Positions 9,284 to 19,224 of a DNA stretch of 64,000 nt are shown here, in pieces. Positions within the stretch are counted from its first letter, which is position 1. The number at the start of each line of letters is the position of its first letter. The position numbers and the translations under genes were made by a program. A model generated the notes under the pieces. That model searched no databases. It was given only the letters and a program-made list of their open reading frames with translations, and was not told where the DNA came from. Source of the stretch: an uncultured Bacteroidota bacterium (GTDB lineage: Bacteria > Bacteroidota > Bacteroidia > Flavobacteriales > Flavobacteriaceae); contig CACHVZ010000006.1 in assembly GCA_902583445.1 (NCBI GenBank), forward strand, positions 1-64,000, in the 5' to 3' direction.

Positions 9284-10288
9284 ATGATAGGTAAACTAGA
9301 TGAATATATTTCATATATCAAAAATTTCAAATCAAAAGATATTGATGAGATAGAGTCTTTGAAGATTCAATTTCTAGGTAGAAAAGGAATAATTAATGAT
9401 CTATTTAGTGAATTCAAAAATGTTCCTTCTGATAAGAAAAAAGAATACGGTCAAAAAATAAATGAGTTAAAAAATTTAGCTCAAATTAAGTATGATGAAT
9501 TAAAATCAGTTAATTCAAAGTCTAATAAAAATATTTTAGAAGATTTAACCAAACCGGGTTTCCCAATTTCTAATGGATCTTTGCATCCAATAACTTTAAT
9601 TAAAAATCAGATAATTGAAATTTTTTCAAAAGTTGGATTTGAATTATCAGAGGGACCTGAGATTGAAGATGATTGGCATAATTTTACTGCACTTAATTTA
9701 CCAAAGCATCATCCTGCGAGAGATATGCAAGACACTTTCTTCATTCAACAAGACCCTGACATTTTATTAAGAACTCATACCTCTTCAGTACAGGTCAGGT
9801 ATTTAGAAAATAATTCACCTCCTTTAAAAATTCTTTCACCTGGGAGAGTATATAGAAATGAGGCAATTTCATCTAGATCTCATTGTATTTTTCATCAAGT
9901 TGAAGGAATCTATGTTGATGAGAATGTATCATTTGCAGATTTAAAACAGATTATTCTATATTTTACTAATTCAATGTTTGGAAAGTCTAAGTTAAGGTTT
10001 AGACCTTCCTTTTTTCCATTCACTGAACCAAGTGCAGAAGTTGATATCTACTGGGGATTAGAAACTGAAACAGATTATAGAATTACAAAGGGTACAGGTT
10101 GGCTTGAAATCATGGGTTGTGGTATGGTAGATCCGCAGGTCCTGGAAAATTGTAATATTGATTCAGAAAAATATACTGGTTATGCATTTGGCCTTGGTAT
10201 TGAGAGAATTGCAATGTTAATATACCAAATCCCCGACATTAGGTTATTCTTTGAGAATGACGTTAGATTTTTAAATCAGTTTAAATAA
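9284..10288 (+). CDS. pheS: Phenylalanine--tRNA ligase alpha subunit
   Basis: A 334-residue class II aminoacyl-tRNA synthetase alpha chain that charges tRNA-Phe together with PheT in an alpha2beta2 enzyme. An N-terminal coiled-coil (about 1-85) is followed by the catalytic core. Visible signatures are [11 protein letters not shown] (near 145), motif 2 with [21 protein letters not shown], and motif 3 [17 protein letters not shown] near the C-terminus. Length is normal for PheS. pheT is not adjacent. The gene ends 5 nt from the end of the converging dehydrogenase gene. A tRNA-Phe gene lies elsewhere in this window. Confidence 0.96.
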   Translation: MIGKLDEYISYIKNFKSKDIDEIESLKIQFLGRKGIINDLFSEFKNVPSDKKKEYGQKINELKNLAQIKYDELKSVNSKSNKNILEDLTKPGFPISNGSLHPITLIKNQIIEIFSKVGFELSEGPEIEDDWHNFTALNLPKHHPARDMQDTFFIQQDPDILLRTHTSSVQVRYLENNSPPLKILSPGRVYRNEAISSRSHCIFHQVEGIYVDENVSFADLKQIILYFTNSMFGKSKLRFRPSFFPFTEPSAEVDIYWGLETETDYRITKGTGWLEIMGCGMVDPQVLENCNIDSEKYTGYAFGLGIERIAMLIYQIPDIRLFFENDVRFLNQFK

Positions 10289-10293
10289 TAAAT

Positions 10294-11832
10294 TTATTCT
10301 AACTCAAATTTTATACCCTGAGCAAGTGGAAGTTCTGATGAGAAATTAATTGTATTTGTTTGTCTTCTCATGTATATTTTCCAAGCATCCGAACCACTCT
10401 CCCTTCCACCACCAGTATCTTTTTCACCACCGAATGCACCCCCAATTTCTGCACCAGAAGTTCCTATGTTAACATTTGCTATACCACAATCACTTCCCCA
10501 ATGAGATAAGAATAACTCAGCATCTTTTAAATTATTTGTCATAATTGCAGAAGAAAGCCCTTGATCAACCTCATTTTGAATTTTAATTGCATTCTTTATA
10601 TCTCCAGAATATTTAATAAGATATAATATTGGAGCAAACGTTTCTGTATGAACAATTTTTAAAGAATGATCAACTTCTGCAATAACTGGTTTTACATAAC
10701 ATCCACTATCATATTGATTTCCAGATAATACACCACCTTTAACTAGCCAATTACCTCCTTCTTTTTCAATCTGAGATAAAGCTTTTTGATAGGATTTTAC
10801 TGAATCTAAATCAATAAGGGGCCCTACATGTATGTTTGCATCAAGTGGATCACCAATTCTAATTTGACTGTAAGCTTTAACTAAAGCATCTTTAACTTTT
10901 TCATATACTTTTTCATGAACAATAAGTCTTCTTGTTGAAGTACATCTCTGTCCACAAGTTCCAACTGCACCAAAAACAGTTCCCATAATTGTCATCTTTA
11001 AATCAGCATCAGGAGTAACTATAATTGCATTATTACCTCCAAGCTCAAGTAAAGTTTTACCTAATCTAGCTCCTACCTTTTCAGCAACAATTTTTCCCAT
11101 TCTTGTTGATCCGGTTGCAGATAGAAGAGGTATATTTTTAGACTCAGATAATAACTCACCAATTTTATAATCACCATTAATTAAACATGAAACACCTTCA
11201 GGAATATTATTTTCTTTGAAAACTTCACTAATTAATTTCTGACAAATTATACTACATAAAGGAGTCTTTTCACTTGGTTTCCAAATTGTCACATTACCAC
11301 AAACCCATGCTAATGCAACATTCCAACTCCAAACTGCGACAGGAAAATTAAATGCAGAAATAATACCTATTAATCCAAGTGGATGATACTGTTCATACAT
11401 TCTATGTGTAGGCCTTTCAGAGTGCATTGTTAGTCCGTGTAGCTGCCTTGAAAGACCAACTGCAAAATCACATATATCTATCATTTCCTGAACTTCACCA
11501 AGTCCTTCTTGATATGATTTACCCATTTCATATGATACCAATGTTCCTAGTAATTCCTTTTCTTCTCTTAACTTATTTCCAAATTGTCTAACTAATTCAC
11601 CCCTCTTTGGAGCAGGAATTTTTCTAAAATCATCAAAAGCTTTCTTGGAAATTTTAATGATATCATCAAAGTCTTTTTTTGAACCACAAGACACTTCTCG
11701 AATTAACTTTCCATCAACAGGAGATAGACTTTCAATTACTTCTCCTGAACCAAACCAATTATTTCCAGTAGAGCATCCGTTTGTTAATTGATCAATACCA
11801 TATTTACCAAATAATTTGTCTAAATCTTTCAT
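10294..11832 (-). CDS. amaB: ALDH7-type aldehyde dehydrogenase (aminoadipate semialdehyde / piperideine-6-carboxylate dehydrogenase)
   Basis: A 512-residue NAD-dependent aldehyde dehydrogenase most like the ALDH7A1/AmaB group, which oxidises alpha-aminoadipate semialdehyde (piperideine-6-carboxylate) in lysine breakdown. The catalytic cysteine is C297 in VGTCGQRCTSTRR, the general base is E263 in LELGGNNAI, and the cofactor loop is SATGSTRMG (about 238-246). The CGQRCTSTRR context is characteristic of family 7. It lies 2 nt after pyk on the same strand, so it may be co-transcribed. Substrate specificity is inferred from family; other lysine-catabolism genes are not in the window. Confidence 0.85.
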   Translation of the reverse strand: MKDLDKLFGKYGIDQLTNGCSTGNNWFGSGEVIESLSPVDGKLIREVSCGSKKDFDDIIKISKKAFDDFRKIPAPKRGELVRQFGNKLREEKELLGTLVSYEMGKSYQEGLGEVQEMIDICDFAVGLSRQLHGLTMHSERPTHRMYEQYHPLGLIGIISAFNFPVAVWSWNVALAWVCGNVTIWKPSEKTPLCSIICQKLISEVFKENNIPEGVSCLINGDYKIGELLSESKNIPLLSATGSTRMGKIVAEKVGARLGKTLLELGGNNAIIVTPDADLKMTIMGTVFGAVGTCGQRCTSTRRLIVHEKVYEKVKDALVKAYSQIRIGDPLDANIHVGPLIDLDSVKSYQKALSQIEKEGGNWLVKGGVLSGNQYDSGCYVKPVIAEVDHSLKIVHTETFAPILYLIKYSGDIKNAIKIQNEVDQGLSSAIMTNNLKDAELFLSHWGSDCGIANVNIGTSGAEIGGAFGGEKDTGGGRESGSDAWKIYMRRQTNTINFSSELPLAQGIKFELE

Positions 11833-11834
11833 AA

Positions 11835-13265
11835 CTATATTTTTGATACACGAACAGTATTTACCATACCTTTTTTTTCAATTGGCATTGATGTAAGGTT
11901 TATAACTTTATCATTCTTTTGCAAAAGACTGCTTTTAACAGCAATTTCATTAATTTCTTCAATTGTTCTATCAGTACTTACTGTACCATTATAATAGAAG
12001 GCTTTTACCCCCCATAACAAATTAAGCTGGGTCAAAATTCTTTTATTTGATGTAAAAACTAGAACATGGGTTTTAGGTCTCCATGAGGAGATTTGATACG
12101 CTGTATAACCACTATTTGTTAAGGTGCTAATTGCTTTTGCCTTTGTGTCATTAGCAATTTTAGCTGCATAATAACAAACTGATTTTGTTATAAACCTTTC
12201 TGAGTCATAATCAGTTGGATGTTTATGTTTTAAAGATATTAAATCAGAATTTTCAACTTTACCTATAATTTTAGAGATTGTTTTAATTACTTCAACAGGA
12301 TGTTCTCCAACCGAAGTTTCTCCTGAAAGCATTACTGCATCCGCACCATCCATAATTGAATTTGCAACATCATTTACTTCTGCTCTATTTGGGTTTAAGC
12401 TTTTCATCATGCTCTCCATCATTTGAGTAGCAATTATTACAGGTATCCTAGCTTTTTTTGCCTTATTAACTAATTTTTTTTGAATGAGCGGGACTTCTGC
12501 AGCGTTAATTTCAACTCCAAGATCACCTCTAGCAACCATAATACCACTAGCATATTTCATGATTTCATCAATATTCCTAACCCCTTCTGGTTTTTCAATT
12601 TTGGCAATTACTGGAATTCTGTGACTGGTATTTTTATCTAATAATTTTATTAATGATTCTATATCAGATCCATTTCTAACAAATGAAAGTGCAATCCAAT
12701 CTACATTTTGTTTTGAAGAAAAAATAGCATCCTCAATGTCTTTCTCAGTTAATGCAGGTTGGGAAATATTAGTATTAGGTAAATTAAATCCTTTATTAGA
12801 AAACAGCATCCCACCTTGTATTACTTCAGCTATTATTTGATTTTTTTTGTCTATATCAATAACCTTAAGAATAATTTTGCCATCATCAATAAGAATCTTC
12901 TCACCTTTTTTAATATCCTTATAAAGATTATTATAATTAAGATATAATGTCTTGTTATCCCCTCTAAACTCATTACCGGTCTTAATAAATATATTGTCTC
13001 CATCTTTGAGCTCTGTATTTGCTGAAACCTGACCTATCCTAAGCTTAGGCCCTTGTAAATCAGCAAGAATTGCAGTATTTGTAGATAGTAAATCATTAAC
13101 TTCTCTTATTTCCCGAATCATTTTTTCTGCTTCTTTATGAGTTGAATGTGAAAAGTTAATTCTTAATACATCAACACCTTCTTTTATAAGACTCTTAATA
13201 CTTTCAACTGATGATGAAGCTGGACCAAGAGTAGCAATAATTTTTGTTTTTTTTATCCTCTTCAT
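11835..13265 (-). CDS. pyk: Pyruvate kinase
   Basis: A 476-residue pyruvate kinase that makes pyruvate and ATP from phosphoenolpyruvate and ADP. It opens with KTKIIATLGPASSS. The active-site lysine is K222 in AKIEKPEG (metal ligand E224), with D248 in VARGDLGVE, followed by the signature IIATQMMESM and MLSGETSVGEHPVE. The length is normal and all catalytic residues are present. The ATG overlaps the stop of the upstream IPExxxVDY gene by 4 nt, the arrangement found across Flavobacteria. Confidence 0.96.
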   Translation of the reverse strand: MKRIKKTKIIATLGPASSSVESIKSLIKEGVDVLRINFSHSTHKEAEKMIREIREVNDLLSTNTAILADLQGPKLRIGQVSANTELKDGDNIFIKTGNEFRGDNKTLYLNYNNLYKDIKKGEKILIDDGKIILKVIDIDKKNQIIAEVIQGGMLFSNKGFNLPNTNISQPALTEKDIEDAIFSSKQNVDWIALSFVRNGSDIESLIKLLDKNTSHRIPVIAKIEKPEGVRNIDEIMKYASGIMVARGDLGVEINAAEVPLIQKKLVNKAKKARIPVIIATQMMESMMKSLNPNRAEVNDVANSIMDGADAVMLSGETSVGEHPVEVIKTISKIIGKVENSDLISLKHKHPTDYDSERFITKSVCYYAAKIANDTKAKAISTLTNSGYTAYQISSWRPKTHVLVFTSNKRILTQLNLLWGVKAFYYNGTVSTDRTIEEINEIAVKSSLLQKNDKVINLTSMPIEKKGMVNTVRVSKI

Positions 13266-13720
13266 ATTTCAAAATTAAAATTTTCAGAAGTTTGTTTACC
13301 AGGTAATCTGTAAGAAAATGATATATGTGGAATTTTTGACATTTTTTCAATCAAATTTGATGTTGAAAAGTAACAGTTTTGTTTAATAAAGAAGTCAACT
13401 TCTTTATGTGATCCAATCAAAGATAATTCTTTTGAGCTTGTGAAACTAAAAAGAGAATCTTTAAGTTTAGACTCATCACCTTTAATCATATATTTGTTTT
13501 CAAAAAGTTCAAAATCAACTCCTTTTTCATTTATTTTCCATTCAAAACAAGGAACTTTATGTTCACCATCAAGAAGAATATCATTTTTTGATCTTTTAAA
13601 ATTTGTATAACAGTATTTATTTATTTGGAATGCAAGAGAGTGAATTTTTAAAGTTGAATGGATAGCAATTAATTTGTAATTATCCTCTTTTGCTGGTTCA
13701 AGTTTGAAAATTTTTTTGAT
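13262..13720 (-). CDS. IPExxxVDY family protein, start codon not canonical
   Basis: Reading the minus strand from 13720 gives a continuous frame of about 152 residues, whose first ATG (13489) lies only in the middle. The part before that ATG is clearly family sequence (NYKLIAIHSTLKIHSLAF and CFEWKINEKG), so the protein must start upstream, although the only candidates are ATC (13720) or ATT (13711). A TGA closes the frame at 13724-13726. Alternatively a TTG in another frame joins this frame if one A is removed from a run of seven A just downstream. The family is a small uncharacterised Bacteroidota protein always found next to pyk. The usual neighbour rnc is missing between this gene and fabF. 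Confidence 0.68.
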   Translation of the reverse strand: MKKIFKLEPAKEDNYKLIAIHSTLKIHSLAFQINKYCYTNFKRSKNDILLDGEHKVPCFEWKINEKGVDFELFENKYMIKGDESKLKDSLFSFTSSKELSLIGSHKEVDFFIKQNCYFSTSNLIEKMSKIPHISFSYRLPGKQTSENFNFEI

Positions 13721-13737
13721 AACTCAACGAATTACTA

Positions 13738-14991
13738 CTAATTGATCTTTTTAAATATAACACATGCATTGTGGCCACCAAATCCAAATGTATTTGACAT
13801 TGCAATACTTATGTCTCTTTTCTGAGGTGATGAGAAAGTAAAGTTTAGTTCAGAATCAATATTATCATCGTCATTAAAATGATTAATAGTTGGAGGCACT
13901 ATACCATGTTTCATTGCTAGCACACATGAAATAGATTCAACAGCACCAGCAGCTCCTAATAAGTGACCTGTCATTGATTTAGTGGAATTTACATTCAAAT
14001 TGTAAGAATGCTCTTGAAAAACATTTTTAACTGCCTTAGACTCTGCTACATCTCCTAGTGGAGTAGAAGTACCGTGCATATTGATAAGATCAATATCAGT
14101 ATGATTAAGACCAGCATCATCCAAACAGTTTTTCATAACTTTAATTGCACCTCTTCCATCTGGATGTGGTGCAGTCATATGGTAGGCATCACATGATAAT
14201 CCTCCTCCAGCAAGCTCTGCATAAATTTTAGCCCCCCTATTAATTGCATGTTCATATTCTTCTAAAATTAATGCTCCAGCACCTTCACCTAGCACAAATC
14301 CATCCCTGTCTCTATCAAACGGTCTAGAAGCTGATCCTGGATCGTCATTTCTTGTAGATAATGCATGCATAGCATTAAATCCAGCTACACCAGCAATTGT
14401 GACTGGTGCTTCTGATCCACCTGCAACAATTACATCTGCATGACCAATTCTGATATAATTTAATGCATCGATTAAAGCGTTAGAAGATGAAGCACATGCA
14501 GATACAGTTGCATAGTTTGGACCCTGAAAACCATATTTCATTGCTATAAGACCTGGAGCAATATCTGGAATCATTTTCGGAATAAAGAAAGGATTAAACC
14601 TAGGAGTTCCATCTCCATCAGCAAAATTCAAAACTTCATTTTGAAATGTTTCTAAACCTCCAATTCCAGCTCCCCATATTACACCGATTCTATCATAATT
14701 TGGGCTACTATCAATTAATTTGGAATCATCAATAGCCTCACTAGCAGCAACGATTCCATATTGAGAAAAACGGTCATATCTTCTAAATTCCTTTTTTTCA
14801 AAGTGGTCTGCAGGATCAAATCCTTTTAGCTCACAGGCAAACTTTGTTTTAAAATTTGTGGCATCAAAATGAGTGATATCAGCAGAACCACTAGTGCCAC
14901 TTATTAGACCATTCCAATATGACTCTAAATCATTACCAATTGGAGTTAAAGCTCCCATTCCAGTTACTACAACTCTTCTTGATGTCATCAA
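13738..14991 (-). CDS. fabF: 3-oxoacyl-ACP synthase II
   Basis: A 417-residue beta-ketoacyl-ACP synthase II, the elongating condensing enzyme of fatty-acid synthesis, using malonyl-ACP. The Cys-His-His triad is complete: C166 in VSACASSS, H306 in NMHGTSTPLGD and H343 in TGHLLGAAG. It lies 6 nt downstream of acpP on the same strand, as expected. Two tandem ATGs are present and either could serve. rnc normally follows in Flavobacteria but is not here. Confidence 0.96.
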   Translation of the reverse strand: MMTSRRVVVTGMGALTPIGNDLESYWNGLISGTSGSADITHFDATNFKTKFACELKGFDPADHFEKKEFRRYDRFSQYGIVAASEAIDDSKLIDSSPNYDRIGVIWGAGIGGLETFQNEVLNFADGDGTPRFNPFFIPKMIPDIAPGLIAMKYGFQGPNYATVSACASSSNALIDALNYIRIGHADVIVAGGSEAPVTIAGVAGFNAMHALSTRNDDPGSASRPFDRDRDGFVLGEGAGALILEEYEHAINRGAKIYAELAGGGLSCDAYHMTAPHPDGRGAIKVMKNCLDDAGLNHTDIDLINMHGTSTPLGDVAESKAVKNVFQEHSYNLNVNSTKSMTGHLLGAAGAVESISCVLAMKHGIVPPTINHFNDDDNIDSELNFTFSSPQKRDISIAMSNTFGFGGHNACVIFKKIN

Positions 14992-14997
14992 TTAAAT

Positions 14998-15231
14998 TTA
15001 TTTTGATTTTTCTATAAACTCAATAGCTTGACCAACAGAAACAATGTTCTCAGCTTGGTCGTCTGGTATTTGAATATCGAATTCTTTTTCGAATTCCATA
15101 ATTAATTCCACGGTATCTAGAGAATCAGCACCAAGGTCATTTGTAAAACTTGCCTCAGGAACAACTTCATTCTCATCAACCCCTAATTTATCTACTATTA
15201 TAACTTTTACTCTTGAAGAAATATCTGACAT
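14998..15231 (-). CDS. acpP: Acyl carrier protein
   Basis: A 77-residue acyl carrier protein, the phosphopantetheine-bearing carrier of fatty-acid synthesis. The modified serine is S37 in [11 protein letters not shown]. The ATG giving [10 protein letters not shown] was chosen because it matches the normal ACP length; an in-frame ATG 30 nt upstream would add ten residues with no family counterpart. It is followed by fabF. The start region is divergent from purN. Confidence 0.95.
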   Translation of the reverse strand: MSDISSRVKVIIVDKLGVDENEVVPEASFTNDLGADSLDTVELIMEFEKEFDIQIPDDQAENIVSVGQAIEFIEKSK

Positions 15232-15364
15232 AATATATTTATTTATGAGTTTAGTTGACAAAATTAAAAAACTTTAATCAAAACTCGTGTAAAATTCGAA
15301 ATTATACCTTTATTTGTTAAATAAAAAAGTTTTTCATAAAAGTTATGAACCGCTCAAATTATTT

Positions 15365-15925
15365 ATGAATAATAAAATTGTAGTTTTTATATCTGGTAGG
15401 GGTTCGAACGCCAAAAATATTATCAATTACTTTAGTGATAATATTGATTTTCAGGTTTCACATGTCTTCTCAAACAATAAGAATTCTGATTTTGTTAATC
15501 ATATAAAAAACACAAATGTTCAATACTTTTTATTTGAAGAAGCTGAGATTAACGGTAAAGTCTTTAGAGAACTTAAAAATATAAACCCTAAGCTAATAAT
15601 ACTAGCAGGTTTCTTAAAAAAAATTCCTCCTTTATATATAAATTTTTTCAAAGATAAAATTATCAATATTCATCCATCTCTTCTTCCAAAGTATGGCGGA
15701 GAAGGAATGTATGGATTAAATATCCATAAAAAGGTAATTGAAAATAAAGAAATTGAAACAGGTATTTCTATTCACTATATCTCAGAGGAATATGATTCAG
15801 GTAAAATTATATTCCAAAAAAAAATAAAAGTCGATAAATATGACACACCAGAAAAACTTGAAGAAAAAATTCATAAGTTAGAGTATGAATATTTTCCCAA
15901 GGTTATAGAATCTCTATTAATATAA
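15365..15925 (+). CDS. purN: Phosphoribosylglycinamide formyltransferase
   Basis: A 186-residue folate-dependent GAR transformylase for step three of purine synthesis. Catalytic residues correspond to N101 and H103 in IINIHPSLLPKY and D144 in EEYDSGKI. The ATG giving MNNKIVVFISGRGSN places the nucleotide-binding start at the normal position; an upstream TTG in frame would add 17 unlikely residues. It forms a same-strand group with rnhA, the PfkB kinase and the PurF-like gene, separated by 0-4 nt. Confidence 0.94.
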   Translation: MNNKIVVFISGRGSNAKNIINYFSDNIDFQVSHVFSNNKNSDFVNHIKNTNVQYFLFEEAEINGKVFRELKNINPKLIILAGFLKKIPPLYINFFKDKIINIHPSLLPKYGGEGMYGLNIHKKVIENKEIETGISIHYISEEYDSGKIIFQKKIKVDKYDTPEKLEEKIHKLEYEYFPKVIESLLI

Positions 15926-15927
15926 TT

Positions 15928-16395
15928 ATGAATAAGCCAATTACTATTTATACAGATGGTTCGTCGATTGGAAACCCTGGACCTGGTGGTTATGGAATAG
16001 TTATGTTGGTAGAAGGGGAAGATTATAAAAAAGAATTTAGTCAGGGATTCAAATTAACAACTAACAATAGAATGGAGCTTTTAGCAGTAATAATTGCTGT
16101 TGAAAAAATCAAGATTAAAAATTCTAATGTTACTATATTTACTGACTCAAAATATGTTTCAGATGCAGTAGAAAAAGGATGGGTGTTTGATTGGGAGAAA
16201 AAAAAATTTAAGAACAAAAAAAATCCTGATTTATGGATGCGATTTTTAAATATTTACAATGAGCATAAAATTAAATTTCATTGGGTTAAAGGACACAGCA
16301 ATGACTTTTATAATGACAGGTGTGATCTTTTAGCAAATAATGCTGCTAAAAGTTCAAACTTGATTGAAGATTCAGGGTATAACAACCAAAATTAA
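15928..16395 (+). CDS. rnhA: Ribonuclease HI
   Basis: A 155-residue RNase HI that cuts the RNA strand of RNA-DNA hybrids. All active-site residues are in place: D10 (IYTDGSSIGNPGPGG), E50 (TTNNRMEL), D73 (FTDSKYV), H123 (WVKGHS) and D133 (RCDLLANNAA). It starts 2 nt after purN, a pairing common in Flavobacteria. Confidence 0.95.
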   Translation: MNKPITIYTDGSSIGNPGPGGYGIVMLVEGEDYKKEFSQGFKLTTNNRMELLAVIIAVEKIKIKNSNVTIFTDSKYVSDAVEKGWVFDWEKKKFKNKKNPDLWMRFLNIYNEHKIKFHWVKGHSNDFYNDRCDLLANNAAKSSNLIEDSGYNNQN

Positions 16396-16399
16396 TTAA

Positions 16400-17302
16400 A
16401 TGTCAAACAAATCATTATTAATAGTGGCTTCATTAGCATATGATGGAATCGAAACTAGCGAGCAAAAAGTTGATCGAACTCTGGGTGGAGCAGGATCATT
16501 CATATGTTTGTCTGTAAAACATTTTGAGTGTAATTCTTCAATAGTATCAGTTGTAGGCAATGATTTCCATAACGAAGATCTGGAATTACTTAGATCTTGT
16601 TGTGTAGATATATCAGGAATAGAAATTATAAAAGATGATAAAACTTTTTACTGGAGCTGTATCTATAAAAATAATTTCAAAGACAGAATAACAACAAAGA
16701 CTGAATTGAATGTTATGGCCAGCTTTAATCCAGTTATATCTGAATCAAATTCAACTCCTGACATTTTGTTGCTTGGTAATCTTCATCCTGAGATTCAACT
16801 TAATTCTATAAAGCAAATAAAGAAAAAACCTGAACTTATTATTCTAGATACAATGAATTACTGGATTGAAAACTTTTGGGATACTCTTAAGGAGGTAATC
16901 AATAATTCCGACTTAATTTCTATAAATGATGAAGAATCAGAAATGATAACTGGTGAGAAAGACCTTGAAAAAGCAGCAGAAATTCTTCATAGTATGGGTC
17001 CTAAGTTTGTCATAATTAAAAAAGCAGCAGATGGTGCTGAACTATTTAATTTTGAGAATAAATTTAAGTCCAACGCATTTAAAGTTGCTAAGGTAGTTGA
17101 CCCAACCGGTGCAGGAGATTGTTTTATAGGAGGTATTGCAGGTTATCTTACTCAATCGAAAGAAATTTCATTTGATACCATTAAATCTGCAATTGCTTAT
17201 GGTACGGCAATAGCCTCTTTTAATGTAGAAAACATGGGAACAAAAAACTTATTAAATTTGTCAATGGATGACATTAAAATCAGAACCAATAAATTAAATT
17301 AA
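16400..17302 (+). CDS. PfkB-family sugar/nucleoside kinase
   Basis: A 300-residue ribokinase-family (PfkB) kinase. The C-terminal signature VDPTGAGDCFIGG carries the catalytic aspartate D240 with its anion hole, and an N-terminal glycine motif (TLGGAGSFICLSV, about 28-40) is also present. The substrate cannot be told from sequence; adenosine, ribose or another sugar is possible. Its position between rnhA and the PurF-like gene recurs in Flavobacteria and hints at a purine-related role, which is inference. Confidence 0.85.
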   Translation: MSNKSLLIVASLAYDGIETSEQKVDRTLGGAGSFICLSVKHFECNSSIVSVVGNDFHNEDLELLRSCCVDISGIEIIKDDKTFYWSCIYKNNFKDRITTKTELNVMASFNPVISESNSTPDILLLGNLHPEIQLNSIKQIKKKPELIILDTMNYWIENFWDTLKEVINNSDLISINDEESEMITGEKDLEKAAEILHSMGPKFVIIKKAADGAELFNFENKFKSNAFKVAKVVDPTGAGDCFIGGIAGYLTQSKEISFDTIKSAIAYGTAIASFNVENMGTKNLLNLSMDDIKIRTNKLN

Positions 17303-19117
17303 GTGAGTGATCAGCTAAAACATGAATGTGGGATTTCATTGATCCACTTAAAAAAACCACTTGACTTTTATACGCAAAAATATGGTTCATACATGTATGG
17401 TGTGGATAAGATGTTCTTGATGATGGAAAAACAAAAAAACCGTGGCCAAGATGGAGCTGGCTATGCAAGTATAAAATTTGACTTAAACCCAGGACAAAAA
17501 TATTTTTATAGAGTAAGATCATTTGAACAGCAGGCAATTCATTCAATCTTTAAAAAGATTAATAAAAAAGTTAATTCATTTATAAAATCTCAAAAAATCC
17601 AAAAAGGTTCCAACTCATTTTACGAACATACTCCATTTCTGGGACAAGTTATGCTAGGTCATGTAAGATACGGGACATATGGAAAAAATTCTATTGACTA
17701 TGTTCAACCTATGATGAGACAAAATAATTGGATGAACAGAAATTTAATTCTTGCAGGTAATTTTAATATGACCAACACAGATGAACTGTTTCAAAGTTTA
17801 GTCAAGTTAGGACAGCACCCGAGAGAACAGTCAGATACGATTACTATAATGGAAAAAATTGGACATTTCTTAGACTCTGAGGTGATTACTGGTTATAATA
17901 AATTAAAGAAAAAAGGTGTATTGAAATCTGAAATGCCTCCTCTTATTGAAAAGGACTTAAATATTGAAAAAATCTTAAAAAAATCATCAAGGAAGTGGGA
18001 CGGTGGCTATGTGATAGCTGGAATGATAGGTCATGGAGATTCTTTTGTTATAAGAGATCCTCATGGAATTAGACCTGCATACTATTTTGAAAATGATGAG
18101 GTAATTGCAGTAGCCTCCGAAAGACCTGCTATACAAACAGTTTTTGATGTTAATTATTCTCAGATTAATGAGATTCCTAGAGGAAATGCTCTAATAATTA
18201 AAAAGAGTGGTACAACTTCTTTAAAAGAAATTTTAAAACCAAAAGCTAAAAAATCCTGTTCTTTTGAAAGAATTTACTTCTCAAGAGGTTCGGATGCTGA
18301 TATATACTTGGAAAGAAAAATGTTAGGTAGTCTACTTATTCCTCAGATTGAAAAATCAATTAAAAAAGATTATAAAAATACAGTTTTCTCATTTATACCT
18401 AATACAGCAGAGACATCATTTTATGGTTTGTTAGAAAAAGCTAAAAAGAAAAATCCAAGAGTTGAAAAAATTGCGATCAAAGATGCAAAACTGAGAACTT
18501 TTATTGCTGCTGATAAAGGAAGAGAGGACCTGGTTGCACATGTTTATGATATAACATATGGTGTTATAAAAAATTCAGATAATCTTGTGATTATAGACGA
18601 TAGTATAGTTAGAGGTACAACTCTTAGAGAAAGTATCCTTAAGATGCTACTAAGGTTAAATCCAAAAAAAATAGTCATTGTATCAAGTGCTCCTCAGATT
18701 AGGTACCCGGATTGTTATGGAATTGATATGGCGAAAATTGAAGATTTTATTGCATTTAGAGCAGTTATTGAACTTCATAAAGATAATGGAACAGCAGATA
18801 AAATAATAAAAGACACGTATGATAAATGTGTTTTATCAAAAGAACAAGGAAACTATAAAAAGAATCATGTTAAAAATATCTATAAAGACTTTTCTCCTGA
18901 GCAAATATCATCTAAAATGTCAGAGATGTTAATAGATTCTGATTCAAAAATTGAATTAGACATAATTTTTCAAAAGGTTGAAAATTTACATAGAGCTTGT
19001 AATAAGCATAGAGGTGATTGGTATTTTACTGGAGATTATCCAACACCAGGAGGAAATAAAGTTGTTAATCAAGCTTTTATAAATTTTGTTGAAGGAAAAT
19101 CAGCCAGAGCATACTAA
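17303..19117 (+). CDS. Amidophosphoribosyltransferase, Flavobacteria-type long PurF
   Basis: A 604-residue glutamine amidotransferase-phosphoribosyltransferase. The amidotransferase nucleophile would be C9 in KHECGISLIH, with NRGQDGAGYASI (about 47-58) and HVRYGTYGK typical of class II glutaminases. The PRPP loop is VIIDDSIVRGTT (about residues 431-442). The protein is about 100 residues longer than E. coli PurF and follows the Flavobacteria-specific form seen next to PfkB genes, so it may be a second PurF rather than the main one. The start is GTG, placed directly after the kinase stop; no nearby ATG keeps Cys9 near the N-terminus. Confidence 0.9.
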   Translation: MSDQLKHECGISLIHLKKPLDFYTQKYGSYMYGVDKMFLMMEKQKNRGQDGAGYASIKFDLNPGQKYFYRVRSFEQQAIHSIFKKINKKVNSFIKSQKIQKGSNSFYEHTPFLGQVMLGHVRYGTYGKNSIDYVQPMMRQNNWMNRNLILAGNFNMTNTDELFQSLVKLGQHPREQSDTITIMEKIGHFLDSEVITGYNKLKKKGVLKSEMPPLIEKDLNIEKILKKSSRKWDGGYVIAGMIGHGDSFVIRDPHGIRPAYYFENDEVIAVASERPAIQTVFDVNYSQINEIPRGNALIIKKSGTTSLKEILKPKAKKSCSFERIYFSRGSDADIYLERKMLGSLLIPQIEKSIKKDYKNTVFSFIPNTAETSFYGLLEKAKKKNPRVEKIAIKDAKLRTFIAADKGREDLVAHVYDITYGVIKNSDNLVIIDDSIVRGTTLRESILKMLLRLNPKKIVIVSSAPQIRYPDCYGIDMAKIEDFIAFRAVIELHKDNGTADKIIKDTYDKCVLSKEQGNYKKNHVKNIYKDFSPEQISSKMSEMLIDSDSKIELDIIFQKVENLHRACNKHRGDWYFTGDYPTPGGNKVVNQAFINFVEGKSARAY

Positions 19118-19159
19118 TCTATAACAAAAAATAATTACTAAATAAGTTTTATTTATTTG

Positions 19160-19224
19160 AAAAAAATACCTAAATTGGTTTCACCAGAACATAAGTAGGT
19201 TAAGTTCATGGTAAGATTTGGGGC
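19160..19224 (+). other. Intergenic stem-loop region before a terminator, possible small RNA or 3' UTR structure
   Basis: Between the PurF-like stop and the terminator lies a non-coding stretch with a nested stem: ACCTA (168-172) pairs with TAGGT (196-200), enclosing TGGT/ACCA with a three-base loop. A near-consensus TTTATTTG at 19152-19159 might be a weak promoter. It could be only the 3' end of the PurF mRNA. Confidence 0.3.
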
